NCBI RefSeq assembly: GCF_001642475.1
Contig: NW_019173935.1
Coordinates: 620,001 to 684,000, forward strand
Direction: 5' to 3'
Source of the DNA: Fonsecaea monophora
Taxonomy: Eukaryota; Ascomycota; Eurotiomycetes; Chaetothyriales; Herpotrichiellaceae
Length of the DNA stretch: 64,000 nt
In this document: piece after piece, positions 31,395-41,650 of the stretch
How the letters are laid out: every line of letters begins with the position of its first letter
Position numbering within the stretch: position 1 is the stretch's first letter
Notes under the pieces: model-generated
What the model saw: only the letters and a program-made list of their open reading frames with translations
Database searches by the model: none
Told to the model about the DNA's origin: nothing
Translations under genes and position numbers: made by a program

Positions 31395-34300
31395 CTACGG
31401 ACTTTCTTCGTCGTCTCGGTCCATCGCGTCAATGCCGTACCATCTATGTGGCTCTCCTCCAAGTCCATGTCCAATGTCCCACCATCCCAGTCTATATCGA
31501 TAGCAGCCGTCGGACAGTCCCCGGCCACCGTTTCCCATGACGCGTTGGCCAACAGGGTCGTCCGGGTCGCACATTCGACTCCCTGCAAACAGCGTCGCGA
31601 CGCCGGCAATGGTACACGGGTTGAAAGGGACCAGCTCGTGCAGCTTGGAACAGTATGCGGCGAGCGAGGCAAGCGCAAAGATGAGACCCAGCTGGACCTG
31701 GAGGATGATTTTCGCGGTGCGGTCTTGGACGATCCGAGCTTGGGAGGTCGCGTCCAGGAGCGTGCCCGTCACGGTTGTGCGGTTTGCAGGACTCGTTGCG
31801 GAGTCCTCGGCCGAAGTTTCGCTGGGAACTCGCATGTTGCTTGATATGGCCTGCGCCATGTACCGCCGGTAAAAGCCACGGATGCCACCGTAGACCTGGG
31901 AGACATCTGCTTCGTGGGTGCTTGCCAGAACAGACATTTCGAGCGGTTGCTTCCCGAAGACGACGCCTTGAAAGAAATGGTCCAATGGGGGTGAGCTCTC
32001 CGCCAGTGTAGCAGTACTGTTCCCTGTTTGGTTGAAAGAGGAGAACTCATCGTCCATGTGCAGTTGCAACCGGAACTGGAACGCCGTCTCGCCGTTCATG
32101 CCGCTGGGGAGTCGTTCTGTGGAAGATTCATTCACCACGGGAGGTTGACTTGTGGCAATGGTGAGATCCGGCCAGGTAAAAGTCACGTTCGTTTGTAGTT
32201 GGTCGATGTACTGATAGCACATCAAGGTCGTCATTGCTGTCTTTGACTCGGCGTTGACGTCTGCATATCCATAGATCAAAGCCAGAGACGGGCATCCAGG
32301 AGGGTTATCTGGCTGTGTGTTTGGCGAAATTTCGCCAAAGCTAGAAGCCTGTATTGGATCAAATGGACCGACGTGTAGATCCAAGAGCTTGCCAACGAAA
32401 CTTGAGTTCCCCCTCAACGTAAAGGTGTTACTGAGCTGAATGGAATTTGCCGTACCGTTGGGGCCACCACGGGAACACGCTGGCGGCAAAGGCACCGTAG
32501 CATAGACCGAGGCCTGAGCTGTCTCGATCCTGGAATTATAACTTGCTGACACATTCACCATATCTCTAGTCAGTTCCACACACTCCAGATCGCCGCGCAG
32601 GGCGGGAAGTTGAATCTGTAGAGTGGCGTTCGTGTCAACACCACCTTTCGTAGACACAACAGGTTTCAGGGAAGGCAGAGCTAGTTCCCCATATGTGAAT
32701 TGCGGATAGTCCAGACCCAGACTTTCCGTCAAGCTTGCTACAACGGCTGCGGAGCCGTCATTCTTGACACTATTGACCCATTTCGTATCGAACGTATCTG
32801 AGCGGTTCAAAGAGACTGTCCGAGTCAGGGGAAGGTTATCAACAGTATAGAGGCCGGAAACCACAATAGTAAGAACACTTGCGATGAGGCTGGCAAGCAC
32901 GGAAAGTCCAGTTCCCCATTGACGGTGTCGTAGCGAGTTCCAGATGGCAAGTGGAGGCAGACAACCAAGATTTGATGTCGCGATACTTCTCGATGCCGAA
33001 GCCCCAACTTTGGAATGGAGCGCGTTGTATGGTGCTAAAACAGTAATGTTGAAATCGAGAGCATTGACCATAGTTGCGACTAGAAACATCAACAAAGCAG
33101 GGAGGAACCGGGTGTATATGGTGATGGACATGCTGCTCGATCCCTGGACAGCGACGAATCCATGGTGTTTGTCTGAAATCTGCTGTATGACCTCGAGTGC
33201 TCCAAGGGCAATCAGTGGCAGAACCAGGCTGATGATGACAACTGGAAGTTTGAGGGTCAGAGGGCTCCACCATATCGTCTCATCATTTCCAGCCACATTG
33301 TTATTGTCTTTGTCGTCTGGAGAACGAACCGGGCTTGATAGTGAGATAGAGATGAGACGCTCATCGTCATTATCTCCTTGAGACTCAGCACTGAATCTGA
33401 AGCCTTGAAGCTTGGCATGAAGCTCGTCATCTCCACCGAGACCGACCCCCCTCAACGTTGCCCTGAGATTAATACTATAGGTTAAGAGCTCTGCAGTCCT
33501 GCTTGGGGCTTCAGGATTGTGGAGACACGGATTCTTCGGTCTCTTCCAGAGGAGGCTTAATGTCAACAAAGCCATTACGACGCAGCCAGAGACCATAATC
33601 CAGAGCGACAAGTCGCTGATCTGGAGTCTCTCTTCCTGTCGAAGAAAGGTACCTGGGAGAGTAGTGTTGTCATTGCTGATGATGTATTTAGCGGCCGACT
33701 GAAGGGCAATTTGTTGCAGAACCTTTTCCGCAGCTGCGACCATTGTAGTTTCATTCAGCAAATCTTCATATGTGCCGCCAATCATTGCTGCCATCATTTT
33801 AAAAAGGACATTAGGATACTCCAGAACGTTCTGGTTATCCACCAGATTACCAAACATGTCTGCGCTGGCACTGAGAGCCGAAGTGGTCAGGACGCCGAGA
33901 TCAAAAGCTGTGAAATTCCCCGGCATGGTCCCATTGCTGTTGCCTGTGCGGGTCGTCCGGATTCGTCGAGGAACACTCTCAAGGTCATAAGATAATTGAA
34001 TGCTTTCGACCGAGAACCCCGACCTGCAAGCTATGCCAGTCATTTGTGCCACGGCTGTAGACCAAGCTGTTGCCGTAACTGGATCTCCCAAAGCCAAGTC
34101 GCTCGCATTGGCGATCGTTTGATTGTAGCGAAAGTCTATCAGGGTCAATAGCTGCCAATTATCTTGACCCCCAAGAGACGTATGCGTGTTGCAATCAATT
34201 TGTTGTACTAGAGGACTCAGCTGACGTTCCGGACAAACGAAAGTCTGAGGATTGAGGGCATAGACCGGCGTGCCTTTCCCGTCTGCTCGCAAAGTACACT

Positions 34301-35252
34301 CTGGGAACAACAATTGGAGGGTGTCCTGCGGATGAAAATCTGTCACATTTGCAGGCTGAAGGTTGACTGTCACAGGGGCACTCTCACAGTGGTATGTTGG
34401 GACGAGAGCTCGAACTTCTGCGCTAACTGTTCCGTTGGCGTCCTGACCCTGTATCGGCAGTCTGAATTCCCCAATCTGTTCGTAAACCATCTCAGCAGTC
34501 GTGCCCTCTGCGTAAGTTAAACCCTTACTCATAGCAGCATAAGCCGTGTATGCAATTGACGGGTCGAAAAGCCCCTGATTTGCTGACGCATCATAGAGTG
34601 AACCGTCCAGCCTTGTGATTCTTGAGACCTGAACTTGACTGCTGGGTAAGGCGACGGGATCCGGGAAAAGAAGACCAGTAGAGGCAAGTGTGATCAGCTT
34701 GAGAACAACAAATCCCAATATTGTCGTAACAATGGTGAAATGTCTGTTCTTCGACGCGTTGTAGAAGCTTATAACTTGTAGGGGCGACTTGTAGTCGAGC
34801 AGCACACTTTGCGATGGGTGAGCATTTCCTCGAGCCAGCTCGTCCCAAGGCGTAAGAGCCTTACAATAGTAATCGATCTGTCGCCATGCAGCAAGAACAA
34901 GGGTGAGCACCGCAGTCGGGCCATACGTCCAAGTGAAATGATTTGAGGTCCGAAGTCCTAGGCCGTCATGTTGTTTGGTCACATGTAGCAAGAGCAGCAG
35001 CACTGAAATAAGAGCAACGAAGGTCAATGTTGTTGCTAGAAGAAAGCTCGTGTGCAGCCAGATCGGATTCCATGTTGTCGGTTTCGATTTCAGAGTGGTT
35101 GAAGTCTTCTCGACTTCGTCTGGCACGGGACCAGGACTCGCGACTCGCTTGGCACGGAAGATATCCTTGGGGAACCCGAAATGGAAGTGGAATATGGGCA
35201 ACAACTGACGTGGTTTGTGTCGCTGAGCCCGATCAGCAAATTCTGCCTGCAT
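31395..35252 (-). CDS. Large DUF3433 membrane protein, unknown function
   Basis: Integral membrane protein of the fungus-specific DUF3433 family; no function is established. It has a single exon. I take the ATG at 35252 (MQAEFADRAQ) as start because the frame upstream has no ATG, giving 1285 residues. About eight hydrophobic segments are visible, for example FLLATTLTFVALISVLLLLL (near residue 75), TILGFVVLKLITLASTGLLF (near 180), LWIMVSGCVVMALLTLSLLW (near 555), a group of three between about 695 and 830, and LGLIFALASLAAYCSKL near the end. The protein has two halves of similar layout, each with a long, probably extracellular, N-glycosylation-rich loop. It ends in RYRLGWWD and a short tail, typical of the family. 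Confidence 0.85.
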   Translation of the reverse strand: MQAEFADRAQRHKPRQLLPIFHFHFGFPKDIFRAKRVASPGPVPDEVEKTSTTLKSKPTTWNPIWLHTSFLLATTLTFVALISVLLLLLHVTKQHDGLGLRTSNHFTWTYGPTAVLTLVLAAWRQIDYYCKALTPWDELARGNAHPSQSVLLDYKSPLQVISFYNASKNRHFTIVTTILGFVVLKLITLASTGLLFPDPVALPSSQVQVSRITRLDGSLYDASANQGLFDPSIAYTAYAAMSKGLTYAEGTTAEMVYEQIGEFRLPIQGQDANGTVSAEVRALVPTYHCESAPVTVNLQPANVTDFHPQDTLQLLFPECTLRADGKGTPVYALNPQTFVCPERQLSPLVQQIDCNTHTSLGGQDNWQLLTLIDFRYNQTIANASDLALGDPVTATAWSTAVAQMTGIACRSGFSVESIQLSYDLESVPRRIRTTRTGNSNGTMPGNFTAFDLGVLTTSALSASADMFGNLVDNQNVLEYPNVLFKMMAAMIGGTYEDLLNETTMVAAAEKVLQQIALQSAAKYIISNDNTTLPGTFLRQEERLQISDLSLWIMVSGCVVMALLTLSLLWKRPKNPCLHNPEAPSRTAELLTYSINLRATLRGVGLGGDDELHAKLQGFRFSAESQGDNDDERLISISLSSPVRSPDDKDNNNVAGNDETIWWSPLTLKLPVVIISLVLPLIALGALEVIQQISDKHHGFVAVQGSSSMSITIYTRFLPALLMFLVATMVNALDFNITVLAPYNALHSKVGASASRSIATSNLGCLPPLAIWNSLRHRQWGTGLSVLASLIASVLTIVVSGLYTVDNLPLTRTVSLNRSDTFDTKWVNSVKNDGSAAVVASLTESLGLDYPQFTYGELALPSLKPVVSTKGGVDTNATLQIQLPALRGDLECVELTRDMVNVSASYNSRIETAQASVYATVPLPPACSRGGPNGTANSIQLSNTFTLRGNSSFVGKLLDLHVGPFDPIQASSFGEISPNTQPDNPPGCPSLALIYGYADVNAESKTAMTTLMCYQYIDQLQTNVTFTWPDLTIATSQPPVVNESSTERLPSGMNGETAFQFRLQLHMDDEFSSFNQTGNSTATLAESSPPLDHFFQGVVFGKQPLEMSVLASTHEADVSQVYGGIRGFYRRYMAQAISSNMRVPSETSAEDSATSPANRTTVTGTLLDATSQARIVQDRTAKIILQVQLGLIFALASLAAYCSKLHELVPFNPCTIAGVATLFAGSRMCDPDDPVGQRVMGNGGRGLSDGCYRYRLGWWDIGHGLGGEPHRWYGIDAMDRDDEESP

Positions 35253-36080
35253 GTCATGTATCACAATGCCGACGGAGGCGGTTTCTCCAGCAGAGTGAGA
35301 GACGAACGATTGGGTTTCCGATGTTGTTACACCACAGAGAGATCATTTAGATATTGGCAAAGTATATTTGTCGAGATAATATAGAGTAAGATCTTGTCCG
35401 AGGCAACATTCTGGCCGTGGCCAATGATGCGGTCGGCGCTTAGTCGTACCCTTTTGCCGCTACTTCCAGATTTGAGACCATGAGCGACATGAAGCGAGAG
35501 CGTCCAAAGTTGCTGGGACCTTTGATTCAGCCGTAGTATGCTCGTTTTCGGGTCGTTCCGTCATTGATGTGGATGTTCGATGCGATCTCGAGCAAGTCTG
35601 TGGCCCAATGAGGTCAGTAGGTTGCATCACCTATTAGTGGACTGGGGTTCAAGCGCCGACCCTCTGAGATGGACAGACATGCACAGCGACACTCATGTCC
35701 GAGGTCATAGTGCTAAAGAAAGAAAGTCCACGAGCGTCTGTTGAAACGGTGGACAGTGTCGCAGATACGCGTCCCTTCTATTCGTTTCAGGCCTCCTATT
35801 GGCCAGCCTCGTCAGTGCGTCAGGCTTGATCGCCATACATCTCGAGCCCTTCTGAATGCAAATATATTCTCGTTATCGTCTGATCCATGCGAGATATGTT
35901 GCGCATTCGTCGCATCGTCCTGACTTGGCTCCGAGAAATGGCTCTGAGGAAAGTGTACGGCAACACTGGCCACAGCAGACTCATAAAAGCAGGGCGCAGG
36001 GAAGCTAGAACTGCCAACAGTGGAATACCCTGTACACTGTTTTACCTTAAAACGTATTCATACATCGAATCAAGTTGAGA
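35253..36080. other. Intergenic region, DUF3433 upstream side
   Basis: 828 bp between the DUF3433 start and the 3' end of the TPR gene. I see no gene or clear regulatory element. Confidence 0.5.
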
Positions 36081-37421
36081 TCAAGTAGAGGCCCTTTTCA
36101 GACCTTGCTCAGCGGTCTCGACAAGAGGCAGAAGATTTCTCTCCTTCAACATAGGCAGCAGACTCTGAAAGGCTTCGCGTGCCTTCGCCTTGTCGCCATT
36201 ATCCAGCAACAGATCTGCGCGAGTCATCTGGGCGGAGATCAAAGCGGCGGTGCAGATTTCATCGCGCTCCTCAGACTTGACAACGTCGGCCGTGGCGATT
36301 GCCTGGTCCGCCCATCTCAGAGCGGCGCGTCTCCCGGCCGCGAGCGTGTCCTTGGTCGCTGGCTTCCCATTGATCTTGGCCGTGGGTTTCTTCAACGCCA
36401 TGTCCATGGCAGAAGCGATGTTGCTGAGGACTTGAACCTCTTTGCAGGATCTGGTGCCGTTGCACGACGCCCTCAGCGGTTGCAGAGTGAGCATATATAG
36501 TTGGATGGCGTTTTCCTCTTCTCCCGAAGTGGCGTACAGATCGCCCATCTGGGACAGCATCGCAGCAATTTCCCCAGTAGTCAAGCCTGCACCATTCTCC
36601 TCCGTGAAGGTATTGACCTGAGGGTTCTTGGTCTCCTTGACGACAAGCCCGACCGCGTCCGACAGCACTTGTTTGGCCATGGTGGGATTTTGGAGATAAT
36701 CGCTTTCGTACATTGAGGAGACTTTGATCTTGAGCTTGACGATTCCCTTGATCAGATTCGCGCGGAAATCTGCTGTTTCTGGATCCAGAGCGGATGGAGC
36801 ATCGCTCTTGACTGACTGTGCTTGGTCGAGTTCTGCCAACTTGTGTTCGAGATCCGAAGAGATACCATCCAAAATTTCGATGGCAGCCTTCACGTGTCCA
36901 AACTCTTCTAGCATCTGGGAGAAGCGGACCCGGATGCCAACCGTGTCTTTGCTATACGGGTCCATCCCAACCTCCTCCGCCTTCTTGATAGCTTGCATGA
37001 AGTATTGTGACGCGGTGTCCGGGTCTGGCGAGATGTGGGTATAGTGCAAGGCCAGCCGTAGTTGGTCTTCGACCGCCGGAGGATATACTGAGGTGCCTTT
37101 CTTCTCCCTCCGCCATTGGTCGTACGCCATGATGATGAGCAAGACTACTGAAGCAGTCGAGCCAAAGAGCAGGAACGGAAAGAGGACAGGGTGCTTGACC
37201 CGGGCATCGATGACTGCTTGTTCGAATCGGTTGGGCGGTCTCGCATAGTTTCTGGCGTTTCTTGTCTGGACTCGTGCGTTGAGGGAGGGTGTGTTCCGGA
37301 GACGAGGCCGTGATCTGGACAAACTGTGGATGCGATTGAGGCAAGCTCGAGAGGGAGCGGGTTGTGCAGGCCTGAAGCCGCGAAGTAGCTGAGCTGTGAG
37401 CATACCGGATTTCATGTTCAT
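36081..37421 (-). CDS. Mitochondrial inner-membrane TPR protein, Mgr3-like
   Basis: Resembles yeast Mgr3, an adaptor that helps the i-AAA protease Yme1 select substrates in the mitochondrial inner membrane. It has a single exon of 446 residues. The N-terminal ~60 residues are rich in Arg and Ser with almost no acidic residues, typical of a mitochondrial presequence. One transmembrane segment follows (VLFPFLLFGSTASVVLLIIMAY, about 77-98). The rest is helical with TPR-type repeats, for example ASQYFMQAIKKAEEVGMDP, IAAMLSQMGDLYATSGEEENAIQLY and a C-terminal unit ending LPLVETAEQGLKRAS. It is divergent from the SRAP gene, with 267 bp between start codons. The TPR and mitochondrial call is firm; the Mgr3 assignment is moderately firm. 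Confidence 0.82.
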   Translation of the reverse strand: MNMKSGMLTAQLLRGFRPAQPAPSRACLNRIHSLSRSRPRLRNTPSLNARVQTRNARNYARPPNRFEQAVIDARVKHPVLFPFLLFGSTASVVLLIIMAYDQWRREKKGTSVYPPAVEDQLRLALHYTHISPDPDTASQYFMQAIKKAEEVGMDPYSKDTVGIRVRFSQMLEEFGHVKAAIEILDGISSDLEHKLAELDQAQSVKSDAPSALDPETADFRANLIKGIVKLKIKVSSMYESDYLQNPTMAKQVLSDAVGLVVKETKNPQVNTFTEENGAGLTTGEIAAMLSQMGDLYATSGEEENAIQLYMLTLQPLRASCNGTRSCKEVQVLSNIASAMDMALKKPTAKINGKPATKDTLAAGRRAALRWADQAIATADVVKSEERDEICTAALISAQMTRADLLLDNGDKAKAREAFQSLLPMLKERNLLPLVETAEQGLKRAST

Positions 37422-37688
37422 GACCGACGATAATAAGATTGTTCTCGAGAATAGGAGAGAAATGGGTAAACTGGAAAGAAGTGCGGCAGGATCCTTATTG
37501 ATGGTCCACGTTTTTTGACGCGGAAATAAATTTGAGATTCTACCCCAGATTTCTCGCGAAATGCGCCGACGTCACCACCCGTCGCGCCACCAACACCACC
37601 ACTCACTCGTATTCCCATCGTATTTGCCAACTCTCGCTGCGCCCACCTCCTTTTGACATGCTCTACATAGTTCCTCAACATCTCCAAA

Positions 37689-38930
37689 ATGTGTGGGAGA
37701 TACGCGCTAGGTCTCCGCGCGGCGTTTGTGCGGTACCAGCTTCAGCAGCAAGGCATGCCGGTTGACGATGCCCCCGGCGACAATGAAGCCCGCGAAACCT
37801 ACAACTTCCCTCCCGGGTCCTTTGGCCTTGTTTACAGGGCAGATGTGCCAGACCAAGGGGTCAGGGACAACGACGAAGCAGGAACCAGCGACGCTGCTGC
37901 AGAACACGAGAGTCAAGCAGAGCAAGTGGAACAAGAGCCGCAAGAGTCGACCCCGCCGACATCCAGTCAATCGAAGCACTTCAATTACCAGCTCAAAGTC
38001 ATGAAATGGGGGTTGATCCCCTTCTGGACCAAGCGCGCCCCCGACTACGGGTCCATGTTGCGTACTATCAACTGCCGCGACGACTCTCTGATCGAGAACC
38101 GGGGTATGTGGAACACGATGAAGCAGAAGAAGCGCTGTCTGGTCGTGGCGCAGGGTTTTTACGAGTGGTTGAAGAAAGGTCCGGGTGGAAAAGAGCGAAT
38201 CCCATATTTCGTCAAGAGAAAAGATGGCAACTTGATGTGGTTCGCTGGATTATGGGACTGTGTCAAGTACGAAGACACAGGGGAGAAGCTGTACACCTAC
38301 ACTATTATCACGACAGATGCGAACAAGCAGCTGCAGTTCCTACATGATCGAATGCCAGTGATTCTGACTCCCGGGACTGAAGAAGTCAAGATGTGGCTGG
38401 ACCCGACAAGGAACAAGTGGAGCAAGGAGCTTCAGGCGATTCTGAAACCATATGAGGGCGAGCTTGAATGCTACCAAGTAGACTCAGCCGTCGGGAAAGT
38501 GGGAAACAATTCACCCAGCTTCATTGTTCCGGTCGACAGCAAGGAGAACAAGAAGAACATCGCCAACTTTTTCAGCAACGCTGGTGCAAAGAAAGCCACG
38601 GATAAAGTCAAAGTCAAACCGGACCCAGCCCAGCCCGCGGCTGAAGATATTGGAGACGGCAAAGACGTGCCGCTGCCTGGAACGAGTCCCCCATTCGAAG
38701 GAAAGCAAGGCATAAAACGAGAGCATGATGACGAGTCCCAGGGCAGCCCAACGAGAAAGCACACGAAAGTGTCCTCCACCACTCAGTCCTTGAAGTCTCC
38801 TCAACCCAAGACGACTGTAGGTAAGAAGCCGAAGAGTGCAACTAGCAACAAGGACATGACTCTGAAGTCTAGTCCTGCAAAGAAAGTCGAACCAGGTATG
38901 CAACAGATCACAAATTTCTTCAGCAAGTGA
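37689..38930 (+). CDS. SRAP-domain protein (HMCES/YedK family), abasic-site DNA-protein crosslinker
   Basis: Protects abasic sites in single-stranded DNA by forming a thiazolidine crosslink through Cys2. It has a single exon of 413 residues. The sequence begins MCGRYAL, so the catalytic Cys is at position 2 once Met is removed. Other family marks are VMKWGLIPFW, RTINCRDDS, RCLVVAQGFYEW (active-site Glu), DRMPVIL with its preceding His (FLHDRMP) and SPSFIVPVDS. An acidic insert rich in Glu/Gln lies at about 60-95. The C-terminal ~120 residues are a Lys/Ser/Pro-rich tail ending MQQITNFFSK, which resembles a PCNA-interacting PIP box; a related NIANFF block lies near residue 285. It is convergent with the next gene, 33 bp apart. 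Confidence 0.93.
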   Translation: MCGRYALGLRAAFVRYQLQQQGMPVDDAPGDNEARETYNFPPGSFGLVYRADVPDQGVRDNDEAGTSDAAAEHESQAEQVEQEPQESTPPTSSQSKHFNYQLKVMKWGLIPFWTKRAPDYGSMLRTINCRDDSLIENRGMWNTMKQKKRCLVVAQGFYEWLKKGPGGKERIPYFVKRKDGNLMWFAGLWDCVKYEDTGEKLYTYTIITTDANKQLQFLHDRMPVILTPGTEEVKMWLDPTRNKWSKELQAILKPYEGELECYQVDSAVGKVGNNSPSFIVPVDSKENKKNIANFFSNAGAKKATDKVKVKPDPAQPAAEDIGDGKDVPLPGTSPPFEGKQGIKREHDDESQGSPTRKHTKVSSTTQSLKSPQPKTTVGKKPKSATSNKDMTLKSSPAKKVEPGMQQITNFFSK

Positions 38931-38963
38931 AAATACCTGAATGTGAGCTCTGGCGAGGGCTGG

Positions 38964-40589
38964 TCATATCTCTACCATTCGCCCATCACGTTCGGAAAGC
39001 CCTACCAGCTCATCACTTACTTTGACCTCGATCCACTTGCCGCCAGCCGCCTTGCGGACACTCCGCAAATGTCGCGCCACAGACTGCGCAGTGCTTCGAA
39101 TCCTGTCGAAGCGTTCACGCTCTTTCTTGTACCGATAGAGCCTACGCTCGGCCTCGATATCCTCATCCTTGGCTGGAGTGCCGTGTCCTATCGCCGAAGG
39201 ACGAACCGGTCTCCATCCGACTTCTAGAATCAGCGTCTCCAGCCCCCGCCAGCCACTGTTCCATTCAGGGCCAGCCGTTTCCTCCCCAGGAGGGGACAAT
39301 GAGGGTAGAGAGAAGAACGATACGGCCAGTGGACTTTTCCATTCAAGTGCAGCAAACCAGTCTCCACAACCTGTAAGATCCAGCCATTTTAGGCAGTATA
39401 GCGAGCGGCTCAGTGTCCGCAGCATTCCTGCTGCTTCTCGCCAGTCGTCGTCGAGAGACGTATGAATGTCCGATCCGTCATACACTGCCGATGCGAAATC
39501 GGGCCGGTTGATTAGGGCTCGTGTGAACGCGGCGTTTGGCGTGAGTGTAGGTTGAGGCCAGTGTGCCAGAGAAAGAGAGGTCAAAGTGCCCAATTCAGCA
39601 GTCAGAGCAAGAAGCGAAGACCACGAGGCAGCCTTGAAGTTGTATGGAGAGACAGCGAGGGACAGATGCCTCAAATTCTTGAAGTTGTGGATAGTTCTAG
39701 GCAGTGGAGTGATCGTTGGAGTGTCTGTTGCGTGTTCACCGTTTGCATCAGTGTCCCAGCTATCTGGAGTAGGATCCATTGTAAAAGTTCGATTTTCGGC
39801 CGTCTTCTTGATACTCGTAGTACCTGCATTCTTGACCAATAGATTTCTTTCCAACTGTTTCAAAGTCGTCCAAGTCCCTACGGCGTTGCTTAAGTCCAGC
39901 CTTGTGACCTGCGCCTTGTCCTCGGTGTCCGTTTCATCTAAAAACAGAATCTTCAACGGATTACTCCGGACCGTCTCGCTGTATACGGCAATGTAGCTCA
40001 AAAGATTTTCCCTAAGTAAGATAGGCAGATCCACAAAATAGTCGCCGTCGTTCTCTGCGTGCCATTCCCAATTGCATGCTATGCTCTTCAACACGAGATG
40101 CTGGAGGGAGGTGACAGAAGGGAAGGCTCCGTTTGGCAGATTACTCGACCGCACTTGAATGCGACCATTGCCAATATCTGGATCGGTGGTAAGAGCGACA
40201 GGATAACTGGAAATAGTCGAAGTACCGCGTCTGCCTGTAAGCCAGCTCTGTGGTGGAGGTGGACCAGGGATGTGCCACAGCAGACTCGGACCCAACTCAC
40301 CGCCAGCTGCGCGAGGACCAAATCTGGGTCGTGGGGCAGGCGCAGGCGGCGTGGGTAGGTCAAGGACGGCTCTCACAGAGGGGTGGACAGAGGATGCGTT
40401 AGCTGCAGTGTCAGACCTCGTGCCATTTCTCAATTGCTGACGACGAGACTCCCGAATCAGGTCATTGACGGTGCGTGGAGTATCCGAGTTTTCAGGTTTG
40501 GAGGCCTGCGACTTCGAGAGCGAGAGGGTATGAGGACTGCTGGACTGCGGTTTGAGGAATAGGACTCGTTTTTGGTGTTTCTTCGGCAT
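38964..40589 (-). CDS. Hypothetical protein with leucine-rich patches
   Basis: I do not recognise a function. It is a single-exon frame of 541 residues from a clear ATG. The first ~120 residues are basic, Ser/Pro-rich and likely disordered (MPKKHQKRVLFLK..., then a proline-rich stretch GPPPPQSW). From about 155 on, spaced leucine-rich patches such as VTSLQHLVLKSI, FKNLRHLSLAV, LGTLTSLSLAHW and LYCLKWLDLTGCG suggest degenerate leucine-rich repeats, as in F-box/LRR relatives, but no F-box is evident. A charged helical segment (RRLYRYKKERERFDRIR) precedes the C-terminus. Coding character is strong: it is long, intron-free and of normal composition. An LRR-like nuclear protein is my guess, no more. 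Confidence 0.75.
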   Translation of the reverse strand: MPKKHQKRVLFLKPQSSSPHTLSLSKSQASKPENSDTPRTVNDLIRESRRQQLRNGTRSDTAANASSVHPSVRAVLDLPTPPAPAPRPRFGPRAAGGELGPSLLWHIPGPPPPQSWLTGRRGTSTISSYPVALTTDPDIGNGRIQVRSSNLPNGAFPSVTSLQHLVLKSIACNWEWHAENDGDYFVDLPILLRENLLSYIAVYSETVRSNPLKILFLDETDTEDKAQVTRLDLSNAVGTWTTLKQLERNLLVKNAGTTSIKKTAENRTFTMDPTPDSWDTDANGEHATDTPTITPLPRTIHNFKNLRHLSLAVSPYNFKAASWSSLLALTAELGTLTSLSLAHWPQPTLTPNAAFTRALINRPDFASAVYDGSDIHTSLDDDWREAAGMLRTLSRSLYCLKWLDLTGCGDWFAALEWKSPLAVSFFSLPSLSPPGEETAGPEWNSGWRGLETLILEVGWRPVRPSAIGHGTPAKDEDIEAERRLYRYKKERERFDRIRSTAQSVARHLRSVRKAAGGKWIEVKVSDELVGLSERDGRMVEI

Positions 40590-41650
40590 GGATCCAACCG
40601 TGACGGGTGACGAGGGGACAGGCAGGTGAAGTCCACAGGGGACAAGGCGAGGGTGAGTACCTATCGAGCTATATCGAGCTATCTTGTCTGTTCATGGGGA
40701 GTCATGATCGAGTCAGGAAGGGAGTCATGGATGGAGGTAGTAGTCATTCGACCGCCGCCTATTCCAGACCGGACCATCACGTGTAGCCAAGAGAGAGAAT
40801 GTACTTGCTCGTATGTCATTCCCTCTATCAGTGACTGTCACAATGTCCAACCGCTTATTGCCTCAATGTAGAGGCGGCTACTTAGCATATGAGGTGTATA
40901 TGGTGCATGAGATTACATCGAGACACTAAAGATAGTTAGGTTGGGGGGTAGAGATTCCAGAGTCAGAGGTAGAAGTGGGCTCCTGGCTCTTTCGGATAAC
41001 GGGAAACAAGCGCTGTGGGGGAGTCATTCTCACTCACTGGCTCTCTTGGCGAGGGACTATTATGTATGTAGCTCTTTCGATCACAAAGGTAATAGGCAGG
41101 ATGGGAGGGCATCAGTCAAAAATCCACATCAATGGTATTGTACAGATAATATAGGCAGCCTCTCCTGTGAAGCTGTAAAGGACGAGGCCGATACCACTAG
41201 GAGCCCATGTAATCGCCTGTGTGTTTCTGCCCATCCGAGAAACACAGGCCGCACTTTCATGGTCTGTCCGCTATCCCTAAACCCATCTCTTTCTCTTCCC
41301 GGTGGCTTGTATCCCTGCATCAATAAAAGTACACCTGTTTTCCACCAGGAGTCGTAGTTCGGCACCGCCCAACTGCTCTTTCGCATAGCACGGCCTGAAC
41401 AGTTGTGCCGCGTCTAACGTCTTATTTGCTTCACCACGAGTGTTATCAGCAGGAGAGCTCGTCGAAGCTCAAGAGTTTGGGTGGACGCGAAACGCATCTC
41501 AGCTCCGTAAATGTCCAATCCGCGCACTCTAGCGCATGTACCGCTCCCAGTCTGTATTTGCTTCAGTCAGAGCTTGGAGGAGCGAGGCGCATTTTCTGAT
41601 GATATGCGAAGCAGAGGTAGCGTATGATAGTATCGATCGAGTTGAGCCTT
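40590..41650. other. Intergenic region
   Basis: 1.06 kb between the leucine-rich protein start and the 3' end of mL60. A small tandem TATCGAGCTA doublet lies near 40663-40683. I see no gene. Confidence 0.55.
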
